Counted from the stretch's first letter, positions 1 to 10,608 are shown. The stretch: 64,000 bases of DNA from Cunninghamia lanceolata (GCA_027924645.1 BSBN01000445.1:4819001-4883000); one strand, 5' to 3'. Program-made: numbers and translations. The notes: a model not told the origin generated them from the sequence alone.

Positions 1-293
1 ATAGACATTTCAAACTCACTTTTCATCTGATTTACAAAAGTTTTACACATACTATTCCTCCAAAAATGATATCATCCACAAACACTTCAACAATCAAAAT
101 ATTTTCATGATCAATTTTGAAGTATAAGTTACTATCAGCAGTACCTTTGTTGAATCCAATCTGCACAAGATGCTTATCCAACCTTTCATACCATGCTCTT
201 GGGGCTTGCTTCAATCCATACAATGCTTTCTTCAACTTGTAGATCATATCATCGTTATCGGATAATTGAAATCCATCCGGTTGTTCAATGTAA

Positions 294-387
294 ACTTCTT
301 CTTCCAGATCACCATTTAGGAAGGCAGACTTGACATCCAGACTTCTTCTTCCAGATCACCATTTAGGAAGGCAAACTTGACATCCAT
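294..387. repeat. 47-bp tandem duplication inside the RT frame
   Basis: A segment beginning acttcttcttccagatcacc occurs at 294-340 and again at 341-387 with one visible mismatch (gcagac versus gcaaac). The 47-bp period is not a multiple of three, so the duplication shifts the reverse transcriptase frame of Copia-1 and separates the two RT reading segments. Confidence 0.9.
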
Positions 388-845
388 CTGATATACTTTG
401 AAATCTTTGAAGGCAGCAAATGCAAGAAATAATCTGACTGCTTCAATTCTTGCCACCGGAGCAAAAGTTTCTTCAAAATCAATTCCTTCTATTTGAGAGT
501 AGCCTTTGCAGACCAATCTAGTTGTGTTTCTAATCACTTCACCAACTTCATTTAGTTTGTTCCAGAAGACCCATTTGGTTCCAATCACATTCTTGTTTCT
601 AGGTCTGGGAACAAGATCCCAAGTATGATTTTTCTCAATTTGCATCAACTCTTCCTCCATTGTTTTGGTTCAGTTTTCATCATTGCAAGCTTCATTAATT
701 GTCTTAGGTTTAATCTTTGAAATTAGACAACATTCATTTGACTCTTGAGCAATTCTTCTCCTTGTTTGTACCCCTTTGCTTTTGTCACCTATGATCTGGT
801 CTTCAAAATGATTTAGAGTTACATACCTTGGAACTTTGGGAGTTT

Positions 846-850
846 CTTAT
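846..850. other. Target site duplication CTTAT, left copy
   Basis: CTTAT directly precedes the TG start of the first LTR at 851. The same five bases follow the CA end of the third LTR at 16634-16638. A 5-bp duplication is the usual footprint of LTR-retrotransposon integration, and here it flanks the entire tandem array. Confidence 0.92.
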
Positions 851-2070
851 TGTTTGTCATGATGTTGGTCATTCACAAACATAGAATAAAAGTTACACAA
901 CAACCTTTACTCATCTTGAAAGATACGATGAATTCAAAGAATTCATGATCCCAAGTCTCCGTTGATTAGGTCTTAATCTACTGACGTTACTCAGTGGTTG
1001 ATGTGTGTTGCTGTTTTCCATTCAGGGGCCTTACGTGTTTCTGCACTGTTCATCATCATCATCTTCAAATATCCTGCTCTGGATGTTCGCTCTGCAAGTC
1101 TCCAACAATTCTACCTCTGCACTGTAAATTTAGTCAAATAATGTGCATACAGGCTGATATTTGCATGATTTCTACCATTATTTATGATTCCTTGCATGAT
1201 ATTTTCAATACTACATGCATTTAACTCAAATATGCTAAGGATCTTCAGTTACCTACGGGATTTCAGCATATTTCACTGTTTCTGCTTGTTATTTATCGTG
1301 ATTTGCAGTTATGGTGATGAATTAATGAAATTAAAAAAAAGGAAAAGGTTAGAGAGTGAGATTCCTAAAATTACTGGACTTAGATCACTGATCCACATAC
1401 AAGCTCCCATACTTGCAATGAAAAGAAGGAAAACTAGAAATCATACTTCACCAGGACATTCCACAAATCCGCATGATCTAGTGCAAAGCTTCAAAGGAAA
1501 GTTGACAACAACATGTAATGAAATGAAAGCGCTTCCAGTTGAACACAGCATTCACCAGTACATATCCAGAAATCAACAGAAGATTACGTAAAATTTACAA
1601 TCAGGATGTAATCTGGAACTTCATATTCATTCAGTATGCTCAAGAACAGGTACATTTACAGTGATCTGAAGAAAGAACCTTGACATTTCAACAATTCTAT
1701 CCTCATTAGTCTCAGTAATCCGATCTCCTAATCTCCTAACTTATTCTACAGTAATTGACTCTTTGCGCCAGATGCGTCTGTGTATTCTAATGTATTCCTC
1801 CCCCTTTTTTTTTTTAAAATGACAAGCTCTGGATGTTATATAGAGCAACTGCCAGAAAACGGTTACAATGATCCAAGGATCAGGATCCTCTCATAACAAA
1901 CAACGGTCCAGATGAAAAGCACATGCTTCGTCAGTTAGCAAATGTACAGCTGGCACAGAATATTCCAGCATCTTCAACTTGATTCGGCCTCCAGCTGGCG
2001 AACAGCATATTTGACAATATCCTCCTCATGTCTGGCCTATGTTGCCTCCATGCGCAACCTTGTAATTAAC

Positions 2071-2185
2071 AGCTTCAGTAGCATCATCATGATTTCAATG
2101 TTCAGCTTCAGCAGCATCATGACTTCAATGTTCAGCTTCAGCAGCATCATGACTTCAATGTTCAGCTTCAGCAGCATCATGATGA
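2071..2185. repeat. 30-bp minisatellite in LTR1
   Basis: The unit ttcagcttcagcagcatcat plus gacttcaatg repeats at 2101, 2131 and 2161 (the last partial), preceded by a variant unit. LTR2 has the same number of units, while LTR3 (about 14544-14694) has one more, which accounts for most of its greater length. Confidence 0.9.
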
Positions 2186-2624
2186 TTTCCTGCAAGTAAA
2201 CAGACAAACATTAAGTTCATCATCATCATGTGGATAAACAACAGGAAGTAAACATTTTATTAAACATACCTCCCAATGTGTGCATCTACGAGCAAACAGG
2301 CTTTACCTGTGAACAATATGCACTAAATGCATAAACAGCATAAAAACAACCAGGTCAACCCCGTTGACCAAAATCAGGCAGTCGGGCCTTTCAAATTTCC
2401 ATCGCTTCATGTTTTTGCCCATTTTCATGTGTATCGGGCTCAAAATATGATGATGATGACCCCAAACTATACAAAGAAATAATCGCCTTTCAACCATCCC
2501 TAGAATCCGGCTTTGCATCATCATCATATTTGCATCGGCGTGACTACATATGATCAGGGTGACAATTTTTTCTCAGGCCGACGGCAACAGTTATACCGAC
2601 GCCAAAATCATGATGATGCTCAAC

Positions 2625-2631
2625 TATATAT
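2625..2631 (-). promoter_or_regulatory. Candidate TATA box of the LTR promoter
   Basis: On the minus strand (element sense) the sequence reads GGATATATAGTTG. It lies about 190-550 bp downstream of the TGACGTCA cluster, a plausible U3 layout with transcription toward lower coordinates. A competing TATAAAAG on the plus strand at 3701-3708 would drive antisense transcription. Equivalent sites occur in LTR2 and LTR3. No transcript evidence is available from sequence alone. Confidence 0.35.
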
Positions 2632-2812
2632 CCTCAAAGTGGCCGCAGGATATCACAAAATATGATGATCCTCCTTTCCTAATGCTCTGATGAAAAGCAC
2701 ATCAGGATGTTTTGTTTTGCACATTCGGGAAAGAAAGACATCGTCATCATCATCATGATGAAGACAAACAGGAGGACTTGGAAAATGATCCTGCCGCTGA
2801 GGAAAATCATGA

Positions 2813-3177
2813 TGACGTCATCGTCATCATCAGGCTTGGTTAAAATGCAAAGGGATGACGTCACCGCCATGTTTCGTTATGATCAGGAGGTAAATGGAAT
2901 ATCGGGTTCCCTCTAAGGAAGATGATCAGGTCATGAAAGCAGTATGACCCTTTTCGGCCAAGGCGATCCTCGGAAGATCAAGATGATGATGATCATCATC
3001 ATCATATTCGCACTGGGCGATCTAAAATATGATCCTGCTGAAAGTCCTGATGACGTCATCAGGATATCCGGGGCTTGTGTTAATCCTCGAAGATGACGTC
3101 ATCGTCATCATCATATTGGCGAAATGGATCACGCCTTGGAAAATATCCTGCCGAAGGAGAAGGTGATGATGACGTCA
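2813..3177. promoter_or_regulatory. Cluster of five TGACGTCA (bZIP/TGA-type) palindromes in LTR1
   Basis: Perfect TGACGTCA octamers lie at 2813, 2856, 3051, 3094 and 3170, several followed by TCGTCATCATC. TGACG/TGACGTCA cores are the known binding sites of plant TGA-class bZIP factors (as-1 type). Five in 365 bp is far above chance. Two more TGACGT half-sites lie at about 3627 and 3746. Function as an enhancer is inferred. Confidence 0.7.
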
Positions 3178-4371
3178 TCGTCATCATCATATTTGCAAAA
3201 GGTTACTCTCGGCAGGAGGATATTGCGAAAGGTCGGGTAGAGAAAGATCATGATGATGATGATCTTGTTAACAAGGCAGGAAAAGGAAAATCATCCTCCG
3301 TTTCGAAAGATAAGGTGATCATCATGATCACGCAAAAGGAGATCAGCAGGATATTACGAAATGTGATCCTGTCATGAAAGATCATGATGATGATGTTCAA
3401 CAGCACATTGTCGTGCGCATGCAAATTATGCAGATGACAGATTTCTTAAACAAGGTGATATTAGATTCATCAGCATGATATTACAATATCGGGTGATATT
3501 GGAATATCATGATGCTCGCGATGTGAGAATATCATGATGAAGATGATGTTAGAATATCATGATGCTCGCTTGGTTAGAATATCATGATGCTCGCTTGACG
3601 GGTAAAACACACCAGCACTTAAGATTGACGTCCGGATGTTTCGGGACTGCATGATTTTCATCAGGTGATAAAGTAAGATCATGATGATGACCTTTGGCGA
3701 TATAAAAGACCGCCTGACGGGAAAAGATTATTACGACTTAAACTTGACGTCCGGATGTTTCGACCTCAGGATATTATCGGGGGGGGCTTTCCAAATATCA
3801 TGATGATGATGTTCATATAACAATTATCAGGTTTGACCAAAACTTTGACTGCTCACAACTCCCTCATATGGACGAATTTTCAAGTGATGCAAAAGGCAAA
3901 CCTGCATGAAATTTCAAGCTCTTTCTAACCATGAAGTCATAGAAACAAAATATGAACTTTGAGAAACTAACCTCATGATGATGACCTACCTCATCCTGAC
4001 CTTCATGATGATGATGCACCTGACCTATTTTTACCAAACCGCTAGAAACAGACAACACAAGCCAAAACAAAAGTTGGGTCCCTGTTTTGCCAAGTCAAAA
4101 TGGGGCGTGTTGTGTAACCACACAACAACTTGCCACCAAAGAAAACAACAAAATTCAAATAATTCAAGTGATATGATCATATTCATCTATAGTATTCTAA
4201 TTCTGTCTAAGTAAATCATCATGATCTTTGAATGATAAAATTTCATTATGGTGATAAAGCTAACAAAGGATCAGGTGTGTGCAGATGATTAATTATCCTC
4301 ATCTTGAAAGCAAGTTGAAAACATAAGTAACTAGTGTTAAACTACATAGTTGGAGATCATCCCTCATAGCC

Positions 4372-4490
4372 AACCTGGATAGAGCCTTGCTGCCAGCAGG
4401 TGTCTATAACCCCGGCAAGGTTATCTATACAATCTCCCTAAGTAGGGCCCCACTGCCAGCAGGCGTCCATAGCCCCGGTAGAGTTACTTA
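4372..4490 (-). repeat. Duplicated GC-rich, foldable motif in the 3' untranslated part of internal region 1
   Basis: Two related blocks about 75 bp apart share, on the minus strand, CCGGGG(T/C)TAT(A/G)GAC followed by (A/G)CCTGCTGGCAG. The surroundings are AT-rich, so the pair stands out. In one block CCTTGC and GCAAGG can close a stem around the motif; the other block lacks that exact pairing. A second pair lies at 10609-10727. It could be an RNA structure or just a duplication. Confidence 0.5.
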
Positions 4491-4989
4491 GATGGCCTAA
4501 TTTTATTTCATTTCTGATTTTCCTTTAAAAATTTAAATTTGATATCATCATGTCTGCTCATTTGTACAAAGTGTAGTCACTTGCAGCTTTAGGTTGGAGA
4601 TTGTATTGGTAGCAAGGGAGTCCCTTTAGATTTTTCACTTAACACCTATACTCATATCTTCAACAAGCCCAAGGCTGTTAGGTGTTTCATTGTGTTTGAT
4701 TCACTTTGGACAAGAAAAAGTACCCTGATGAAAAGACATCATAAACCTGATCATGAGTATTTATCAGAATGAATTACAACCTATATTTAAACGTGATCTT
4801 ATCACTTGAATCCTAACAATTTAGTTATTTTCTTAGGTGATGAAGTGCATCATCCTGACTTACCAGAACAAGGTCCCAACCAAAACAACACAAAACAGAA
4901 ACAACACCATACAAACAACCAACCTACAAAAAGGAAACAACAGGAACAGAACAAGAAAGCAAAACAAACAAACTGTACAAACAACTAAC

Positions 4990-6690
4990 CTACAAAATTA
5001 TATACAACACACTACTAGGCAAACAAAAACCAGAAAAAGACCTAAGGACACCTGTATTTGCATACTTCTTTTGATTGTGCAGGAGCATCAGGGTATTAGT
5101 TATGGTTCTCAACCTAGCAAATTTATCTTTATATTCTGAAGAATATTCTGATATTCTGAATTCACTGTATTCAACAGAACAACTCTTGATGATCAGCAAC
5201 TGAGGAAGCTCACCATGTTCATGATTAATCCATATGCATGTCTTATCTTCTGAATTTCCATAATCAAAATAGTATTCAACATCATTTACTGTGGAAAGGA
5301 GAAATACAACCTGGTGTATTTCTGGTTTTGTTGGACATGCTTCTTCATTGGCAGTTGGTCTTCCATTTGTCATTATATTTTCACTGCTTGGCTCAGTGCC
5401 TGGTCTCTCTTCAAATTGAAGGATGTATGACCTTTGATGTATTGATTCTTCATCTTTATCCAGCCTTATCCCTTCATTCTGGATGTTCAGATTATCCTCC
5501 AGTTTAGGAAACTTCTCAGTATTTTCTTCAGTTTCCTGCACATCAGCATCTAAATAAGTATTTTTATTATCACAACCTGATATACAGAAATTTATCATTT
5601 CTAAATCATTTGTCTGTAAAGAAGAAACAACTTTCACTTGATGAGGACACTCCCCTGTTTCATTTTCAAAATATTTCTGGAGTGACATCTGATTATGCAC
5701 AACAACTCCAAAGTCTTCTACATCTTCATCTTTCAGGAATTGTTCATTGAATAATTCACATCTTCTATCTAGTAAAGGATCTGGTTCCATTAACCTGCAA
5801 CATTCTTGCATTTGATCATTTAATTCAAAGAAGTCAGGTAATAAATCAGCATTTATTTTCCTTTCTATGACTCCCTGAGTTACCATCACAGGAACTTCAT
5901 CATTAGGAGTGCATTTAAATTGTTCTACTATCTGTTTACACTTCTCTTTACCATAGAATGACTCCAGGAAAGATGTTTCATCTTCTTTATCAAAAGTATT
6001 AGGATCAGAATCAAAAATATTATCCTGATGAGTGATTTCTTCTGTAAAATATTCACAAGATTCATACCTGCATACTGACTGATCCTTACTTGTATTAGGA
6101 AGTAGAGAACTCCTATCAATCCCACCATAAAATGAATCTAGGAAGGATGTTTCCTCTTCATTACCTTCTGGAACTGACTCAGCTATTGTATTTTCTAGAA
6201 TCTTTTTCAACATGACCAAGCAAGGATAGCAATCTCTCTCTGAATGCTCTTCATCATGTAATCTGCACCAGCTTTCAATCAAGACATCATCAATGGGCAA
6301 ACCTAATATTTGACTACACTGTATATTTCTAGACAAGTATAATTCAAAATCTTCAGAATGATCTACTTCAGTGTCTGGATAATTAATAACTTCTGGTGCT
6401 GCATCTGCTTGTTGCTCCAGAATTTCTTCATTTCCCTGGCGGATTTCTTTATTTTCTTGGCAAATTTCAACCCTGAACACATCCAGAAAGAATATTAGTC
6501 CTTTCAAGTATAAATCCAACCTTGTGAGGAAAGTTAAACAATTTATTTCACTGTGTTCTGTAGTCTGGTGTATCCTGCAACAGGTAGATAAACCAAAGTT
6601 AGACAAATTGTGAGGGTAAATCTGTCCATTCAGAGTTTCCTGAAATAAAGGAATGTTAATTTGACCATTATTTTCATATACATCCATCAA
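4990..6690 (-). CDS. 566-aa gag-like / cargo ORF with two CHHC motifs (copy 1)
   Basis: This uninterrupted acidic ORF (ATG at 6690, stop at 4990) is the only substantial ORF of the element in element sense. Two short cysteine/histidine motifs are visible: C38-x2-H41-x4-H46-x4-C51 (CRIHQTTEHSEINC) and C142-x2-H145-x3-H149-x4-C154 (CRLHDEEHSERDC), each followed by a hydrophobic helix-like stretch. The first has the spacing of the CHHC motif I know from gag of plant Ty3/gypsy elements. A duplicated ETSFL(D/E)SFYG motif lies near residues 182-192 and 240-250, and much of the protein is rich in Glu and Asp. No protease, RT or integrase motif is present. It is most likely a gag derivative or element-specific protein; the function is unknown. 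The PBS-to-ATG distance is about 370 bp. Translated identically in copy 2. Confidence 0.75.
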   Translation of the reverse strand: MMDVYENNGQINIPLFQETLNGQIYPHNLSNFGLSTCCRIHQTTEHSEINCLTFLTRLDLYLKGLIFFLDVFRVEICQENKEIRQGNEEILEQQADAAPEVINYPDTEVDHSEDFELYLSRNIQCSQILGLPIDDVLIESWCRLHDEEHSERDCYPCLVMLKKILENTIAESVPEGNEEETSFLDSFYGGIDRSSLLPNTSKDQSVCRYESCEYFTEEITHQDNIFDSDPNTFDKEDETSFLESFYGKEKCKQIVEQFKCTPNDEVPVMVTQGVIERKINADLLPDFFELNDQMQECCRLMEPDPLLDRRCELFNEQFLKDEDVEDFGVVVHNQMSLQKYFENETGECPHQVKVVSSLQTNDLEMINFCISGCDNKNTYLDADVQETEENTEKFPKLEDNLNIQNEGIRLDKDEESIHQRSYILQFEERPGTEPSSENIMTNGRPTANEEACPTKPEIHQVVFLLSTVNDVEYYFDYGNSEDKTCIWINHEHGELPQLLIIKSCSVEYSEFRISEYSSEYKDKFARLRTITNTLMLLHNQKKYANTGVLRSFSGFCLPSSVLYIIL

Positions 6691-7064
6691 AATGAGATTC
6701 TATTCTTCAAATTTCTTTAGTATTTTGCAATTTTAAGGAGATCTGTCATATCTCAGATTAAAACTTTGAAAGTCCAGAAAATCAAACAAATATTTGATGC
6801 TTTGGGCTAGATCTTTGCAAAGGTGCAACCAAAACATCTCAGGTAAGAGATATTTGCAGACATTTAGCTCAAATGCTGAAATATTTATGCAATATTTGCA
6901 GAAAATCCAAAAATTCGCAGCTCACGCCCTGCCTTCTCGAAAATTGATGTTGCGTTAAAAGCGAGGGGCCTGCATAAACGTTAGCAAGATTTAAAGCGAG
7001 CTGCTAAACTGAGGCAGGGGATATCACTTCAACTGAACAGGATTTATTTGCTGAGAAACGGCTT

Positions 7065-7083
7065 GGCCCTCCTTCTAGCGCCA
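7065..7083 (-). other. Primer-binding site, copy 1
   Basis: On the minus strand TGGCGCTAGAAGGAGGGC starts 5 bp inside LTR2. A TGG start right inside an LTR is the mark of a tRNA primer-binding site, and TGGCGC starts are common in plant Ty3/gypsy elements. I cannot name the tRNA with confidence. This site fixes the element orientation. Confidence 0.8.
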
Positions 7084-7088
7084 ATTTA

Positions 7089-10000
7089 TGTTTGTCATGA
7101 TGTTGGTCATTCGCAAACATAGAATAAAAGTTACACAACAACCTTTACTCATCTTGAAAGATACGATGAATTCAAAGAATTCATGATCCCAAGTCTCCGT
7201 TGATTAGGTCTTAATCTACTGACGTTACTCAGTGGTTGATGTGTGTTGCTGTTTTCCATTCAGGGGCCTTACGTGTTTCTGCACTGTTCATCATCATCAT
7301 CTTCAAATATCCTGCTCTGGATGTTCGCTCTGCAAGTCTCCAACAATTCTACCTCTGCACTGTAAATTTAGTCAAATAATGTGCATACAGGCTGATATTT
7401 GCATGATTTCTACCATTATTTATGATTCCTTGCATGATATTTTCAATACTACATGCATTTAACTCAAATATGCTAAGGATCTTCAGTTACCTACGGGATT
7501 TCAGCATATTTCACTGTTTCTGCTTGTTATTTATCGTGATTTGCAGTTATGGTGATGAATTAATGAAATTAAAAAAAAGGAAAAGGTTAGAGAGTGAGAT
7601 TCCTAAAATTACTGGACTTAGATCACTGATCCACATACAAGCTCCCATACTTGCAATGAAAAGAAGGAAAACTAGAAATCATACTTCACCAGGACATTCC
7701 ACAAATCCGCATGATCTAGTGCAAAGCTTCAAAGGAAAGTTGACAACAACATGTAATGAAATGAAAGCGCTTCCAGTTGAACACAGCATTCACCAGTACA
7801 TATCCAGAAATCAACAGAAGATTACGTAAAATTTACAATCAGGATGTAATCTGGAACTTCATATTCATTCAGTATGCTCAAGAACAGGTACATTTACAGT
7901 GATCTGAAGAAAGAACCTTGACATTTCAACAATTCTATCCTCATTAGTCTCAGTAATCCGATCTCCTAATCTCCTAACTTATTCTACAGTAATTGACTCT
8001 TTGCGCCAGATGCGTCTGTGTATTCTAATGTATTCCTCCCCCTTTTTTTTTTAAAATGACAAGCTCTGGATGTTATATAGAGCAACTGCCAGAAAACGGT
8101 TACAATGATCCAAGGATCAGGATCCTCTCATAACAAACAACGGTCCAGATGAAAAGCACATGCTTCGTCAGTTAGCAAATGTACAGCTGGCACAGAATAT
8201 TCCAGCATCTTCAACTTGATTCGGCCTCCAGCTGGCGTACAGCATATTTGACAATATCCTCCTCATGTCTGGCCTATGTTGCCTCCATGCGCAACCTTGT
8301 AATTAACAGCTTCAGTAGCATCATCATGATTTCAATGTTCAGCTTCAGCAGCATCATGACTTCAATGTTCAGCTTCAGCAGCATCATGACTTCAATGTTC
8401 AGCTTCAGCAGCATCATGATGATTTCCTGCAAGTAAACAGACAAACATTAAGTTCATCATCATCATGTGGATAAACAACAGGAAGTAAACATTTTATTAA
8501 ACATACCTCCCAATGTGTGCATCTACGAGCAAACAGGCTTTACCTGTGAACAATATGCACTAAATGCATAAACAGCATAAAAACAACCAGGTCAACCCCG
8601 TTGACCAAAATCAGGCAGTCGGGCCTTTCAAATTTCCATCGCTTCATGTTTTTGCCCATTTTCATGTGTATCGGGCTCAAAATATGATGATGATGACCCC
8701 AAACTATACAAAGAAATAATCGCCTTTCAACCATCCCTAGAATCCGGCTTTGCATCATCATCATATTTGCATCGGCGTGACTACATATGATCAGGGTGAC
8801 AATTTTTTCTCAGGCCGACGGCAACAGTTATACCGACGCCAAAATCATGATGATGCTCAACTATATATCCTCAAAGTGGCCGCAGGATATCACAAAATAT
8901 GATGATCCTCCTTTCCTAATGCTCTGATGAAAAGCACATCAGGATGTTTTGTTTTGCACATTCGGGAAAGAAAGACATCGTCATCATCATCATGATGAAG
9001 ACAAACAGGAGGACTTGGAAAATGATCCTGCCGCTGAGGAAAATCATGATGACGTCATCGTCATCATCAGGCTTGGTTAAAATGCAAAGGGATGACGTCA
9101 CCGCCATGTTTCGTTATGATCAGGAGGTAAATGGAATATCGGGTTCCCTCTAAGGAAGATGATCAGGTCATGAAAGCAGTATGACCCTTTTCGGCCAAGG
9201 CGATCCTCGGAAGATCAAGATGATGATGATCATCATCATCATATTCGCACTGGGCGATCTAAAATATGATCCTGCTGAAAGTCCTGATGACGTCATCAGG
9301 ATATCCGGGGCTTGTGTTAATCCTCGAAGATGACGTCATCGTCATCATCATATTGGCGAAATGGATCACGCCTTGGAAAATATCCTGCCGAAGGAGAAGG
9401 TGATGATGACGTCATCGTCATCATCATATTTGCAAAAGGTTACTCTCGGCAGGAGGATATTGCGAAAGGTCGGGTAGAGAAAGATCATGATGATGATGAT
9501 CTTGTTAACAAGGCAGGAAAAGGAAAATCATCCTCCGTTTCGAAAGATAAGGTGATCATCATGATCACGCAAAAGGAGATCAGCAGGATATTACGAAATG
9601 TGATCCTGTCATGAAAGATCATGATGATGATGTTCAACAGCACATTGTCGTGCGCATGCAAATTATGCAGATGACAGATTTCTTAAACAAGGTGATATTA
9701 GATTCATCAGCATGATATTACAATATCGGGTGATATTGGAATATCATGATGCTCGCGATGTGAGAATATCATGATGAAGATGATGTTAGAATATCATGAT
9801 GCTCGCTTGGTTAGAATATCATGATGCTCGCTTGACGGGTAAAACACACCAGCACTTAAGATTGACGTCCGGATGTTTCGGGACTGCATGATTTTCATCA
9901 GGTGATAAAGTAAGATCATGATGATGACCTTTGGCGATATAAAAGACCGCCTGACGGGAAAAGATTATTACGACTTAAACTTGACGTCCGGATGTTTCGA

Positions 10001-10364
10001 CCTCAGGATATTATCGGGGGGGGCTTTCCAAATATCATGATGATGATGTTCATATAACAATTATCAGGTTTGACCAAAACTTTGACTGCTCACAACTCCC
10101 TCATATGGACGAATTTTCAAGTGATGCAAAAGGCAAACCTGCATGAAATTTCAAGCTCTTTCTAACCATGAAGTCATAGAAACAAAATATGAACTTTGAG
10201 AAACTAACCTCATGATGATGACCTACCTCATCCTGACCTTCATGATGATGATGCACCTGACCTATTTTTACCAAACCGCTAGAAACAGACAACACAAGCC
10301 AAAACAAAAGTTGGGTCCCTGTTTTGCCAAGTCAAAATGGGGCGTGTTGTGTAACCACACAACA
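7089..10364 (-). repeat. LTR2 (middle LTR of the array)
   Basis: At 3276 bp it shares the LTR3 base (G) at 7113, near its left tip, but LTR1 states at every later site where LTR1 and LTR3 differ (for example G in GATGCGTCTG, short minisatellite, ATCGGCG, ACCGCTAG). It has one private change (GGCGTACAGC). This mosaic is what an unequal crossover between the two original LTRs would leave. Confidence 0.92.
9050..9414. promoter_or_regulatory. TGACGTCA cluster in LTR2
   Basis: Same five-site arrangement as in LTR1, shifted by 6237 bp, in the middle LTR of the array. Confidence 0.65.
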
Positions 10365-10608
10365 ACTTGCCACCAAAGAAAACAACAAAATTCAAATAAT
10401 TCAAGTGATATGATCATATTCATCTATAGTATTCTAATTCTGTCTAAGTAAATCATCATGATCTTTGAATGATAAAATTTCATTATGGTGATAAAGCTAA
10501 CAAAGGATCAGGTGTGTGCAGATGATTAATTATCCTCATCTTGAAAGCAAGTTGAAAACATAAGTAACTAGTGTTAAACTACATAGTTGGAGATCATCCC
10601 TCATAGCC

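Larger units (their letters stand above)
1..850 (-). pseudogene. Copia-1 polyprotein, 3' part: reverse transcriptase (broken, runs off left edge)
   Basis: Minus-strand translation gives the spacer leading into RT (RYVTLNHFEDQIIGDK), the RT start ([20 protein letters not shown]), the KVYQMDVK...FLNGDLEEE core, then KKALYGLKQAPRAWYERLDK and a VFVDDII catalytic box (YVDD equivalent) near 55-90. These are standard Ty1/copia RT motifs, and their wording resembles the SIRE/Maximus lineage. The frame is broken by a TGA at about 670 just before MEEEL, where relatives carry Trp, and by a 47-bp tandem duplication at 294-387. RNase H and the 3' LTR lie left of the window. The piece continues on the far side of the 15.8-kb insertion at 16639. 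Identification as Copia RT is certain; the lineage is an inference from memory. Confidence 0.9.
851..4127 (-). repeat. LTR1 (3' LTR of the array in element orientation)
   Basis: This 3277-bp TG...CA repeat is near-identical to LTR2 and LTR3 by eye. It is dominated by CAT/ATG triplets, holds a 30-bp minisatellite (2071-2185), five TGACGTCA palindromes (2813-3177), AATATCATGATGCTCGC repeats (about 3505-3600) and two copies of TTGACGTCCGGATGTTTCG (about 3625 and 3744). Both tips can fold back: TGTTTGT with ACAAACA at 851-880, and GTGTTGTG with CACAACAC at 4107-4128. All reading frames here are low-complexity products of the triplet repeats (poly-H, M, S or D), and I do not regard any as genes. 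It differs from LTR2 at 875 (A, not G). Confidence 0.93.
4128..7088 (-). mobile_element. Internal region 1 of the array
   Basis: This 2961-bp region lies between LTR1 and LTR2. In element sense it begins with TAAAT, then the PBS (7065-7083), about 370 bp of leader, the 566-codon ORF (6690-4990), and about 860 bp of untranslated sequence containing a duplicated structured motif (4372-4490), ending in TTTGGTGGCAAGT at LTR1. That end is G-rich but only a weak polypurine tract. No pol motif is seen in any frame. Internal region 2 has the same length and gives identical translations. Confidence 0.88.

Noticed and set aside
1184..1591. 135-codon plus-strand frame inside LTR1 (and its copies in LTR2 and LTR3)
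   Set aside because: It is antisense to the element, lies in the LTR, has no recognisable domain, and is identical in three copies only because the LTRs are recent duplicates.
3701..3708. Plus-strand TATAAAAG in the LTR as the main promoter, implying a plus-strand element
   Set aside because: The primer-binding site and the long ORF are both on the minus strand. It was kept only as a possible antisense promoter.
2303..4070. Short frames with runs of His, Met, Ser or Asp on both strands in the LTRs
   Set aside because: They are translations of the CAT/ATG triplet repeats; no frame is favoured and none continues into real coding sequence.
4837..5139. Plus-strand frames rich in Asn, Gln and Thr in the internal region
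   Set aside because: Low-complexity CAAACAAC sequence antisense to, and partly overlapping, the 3' end of the 566-codon ORF.
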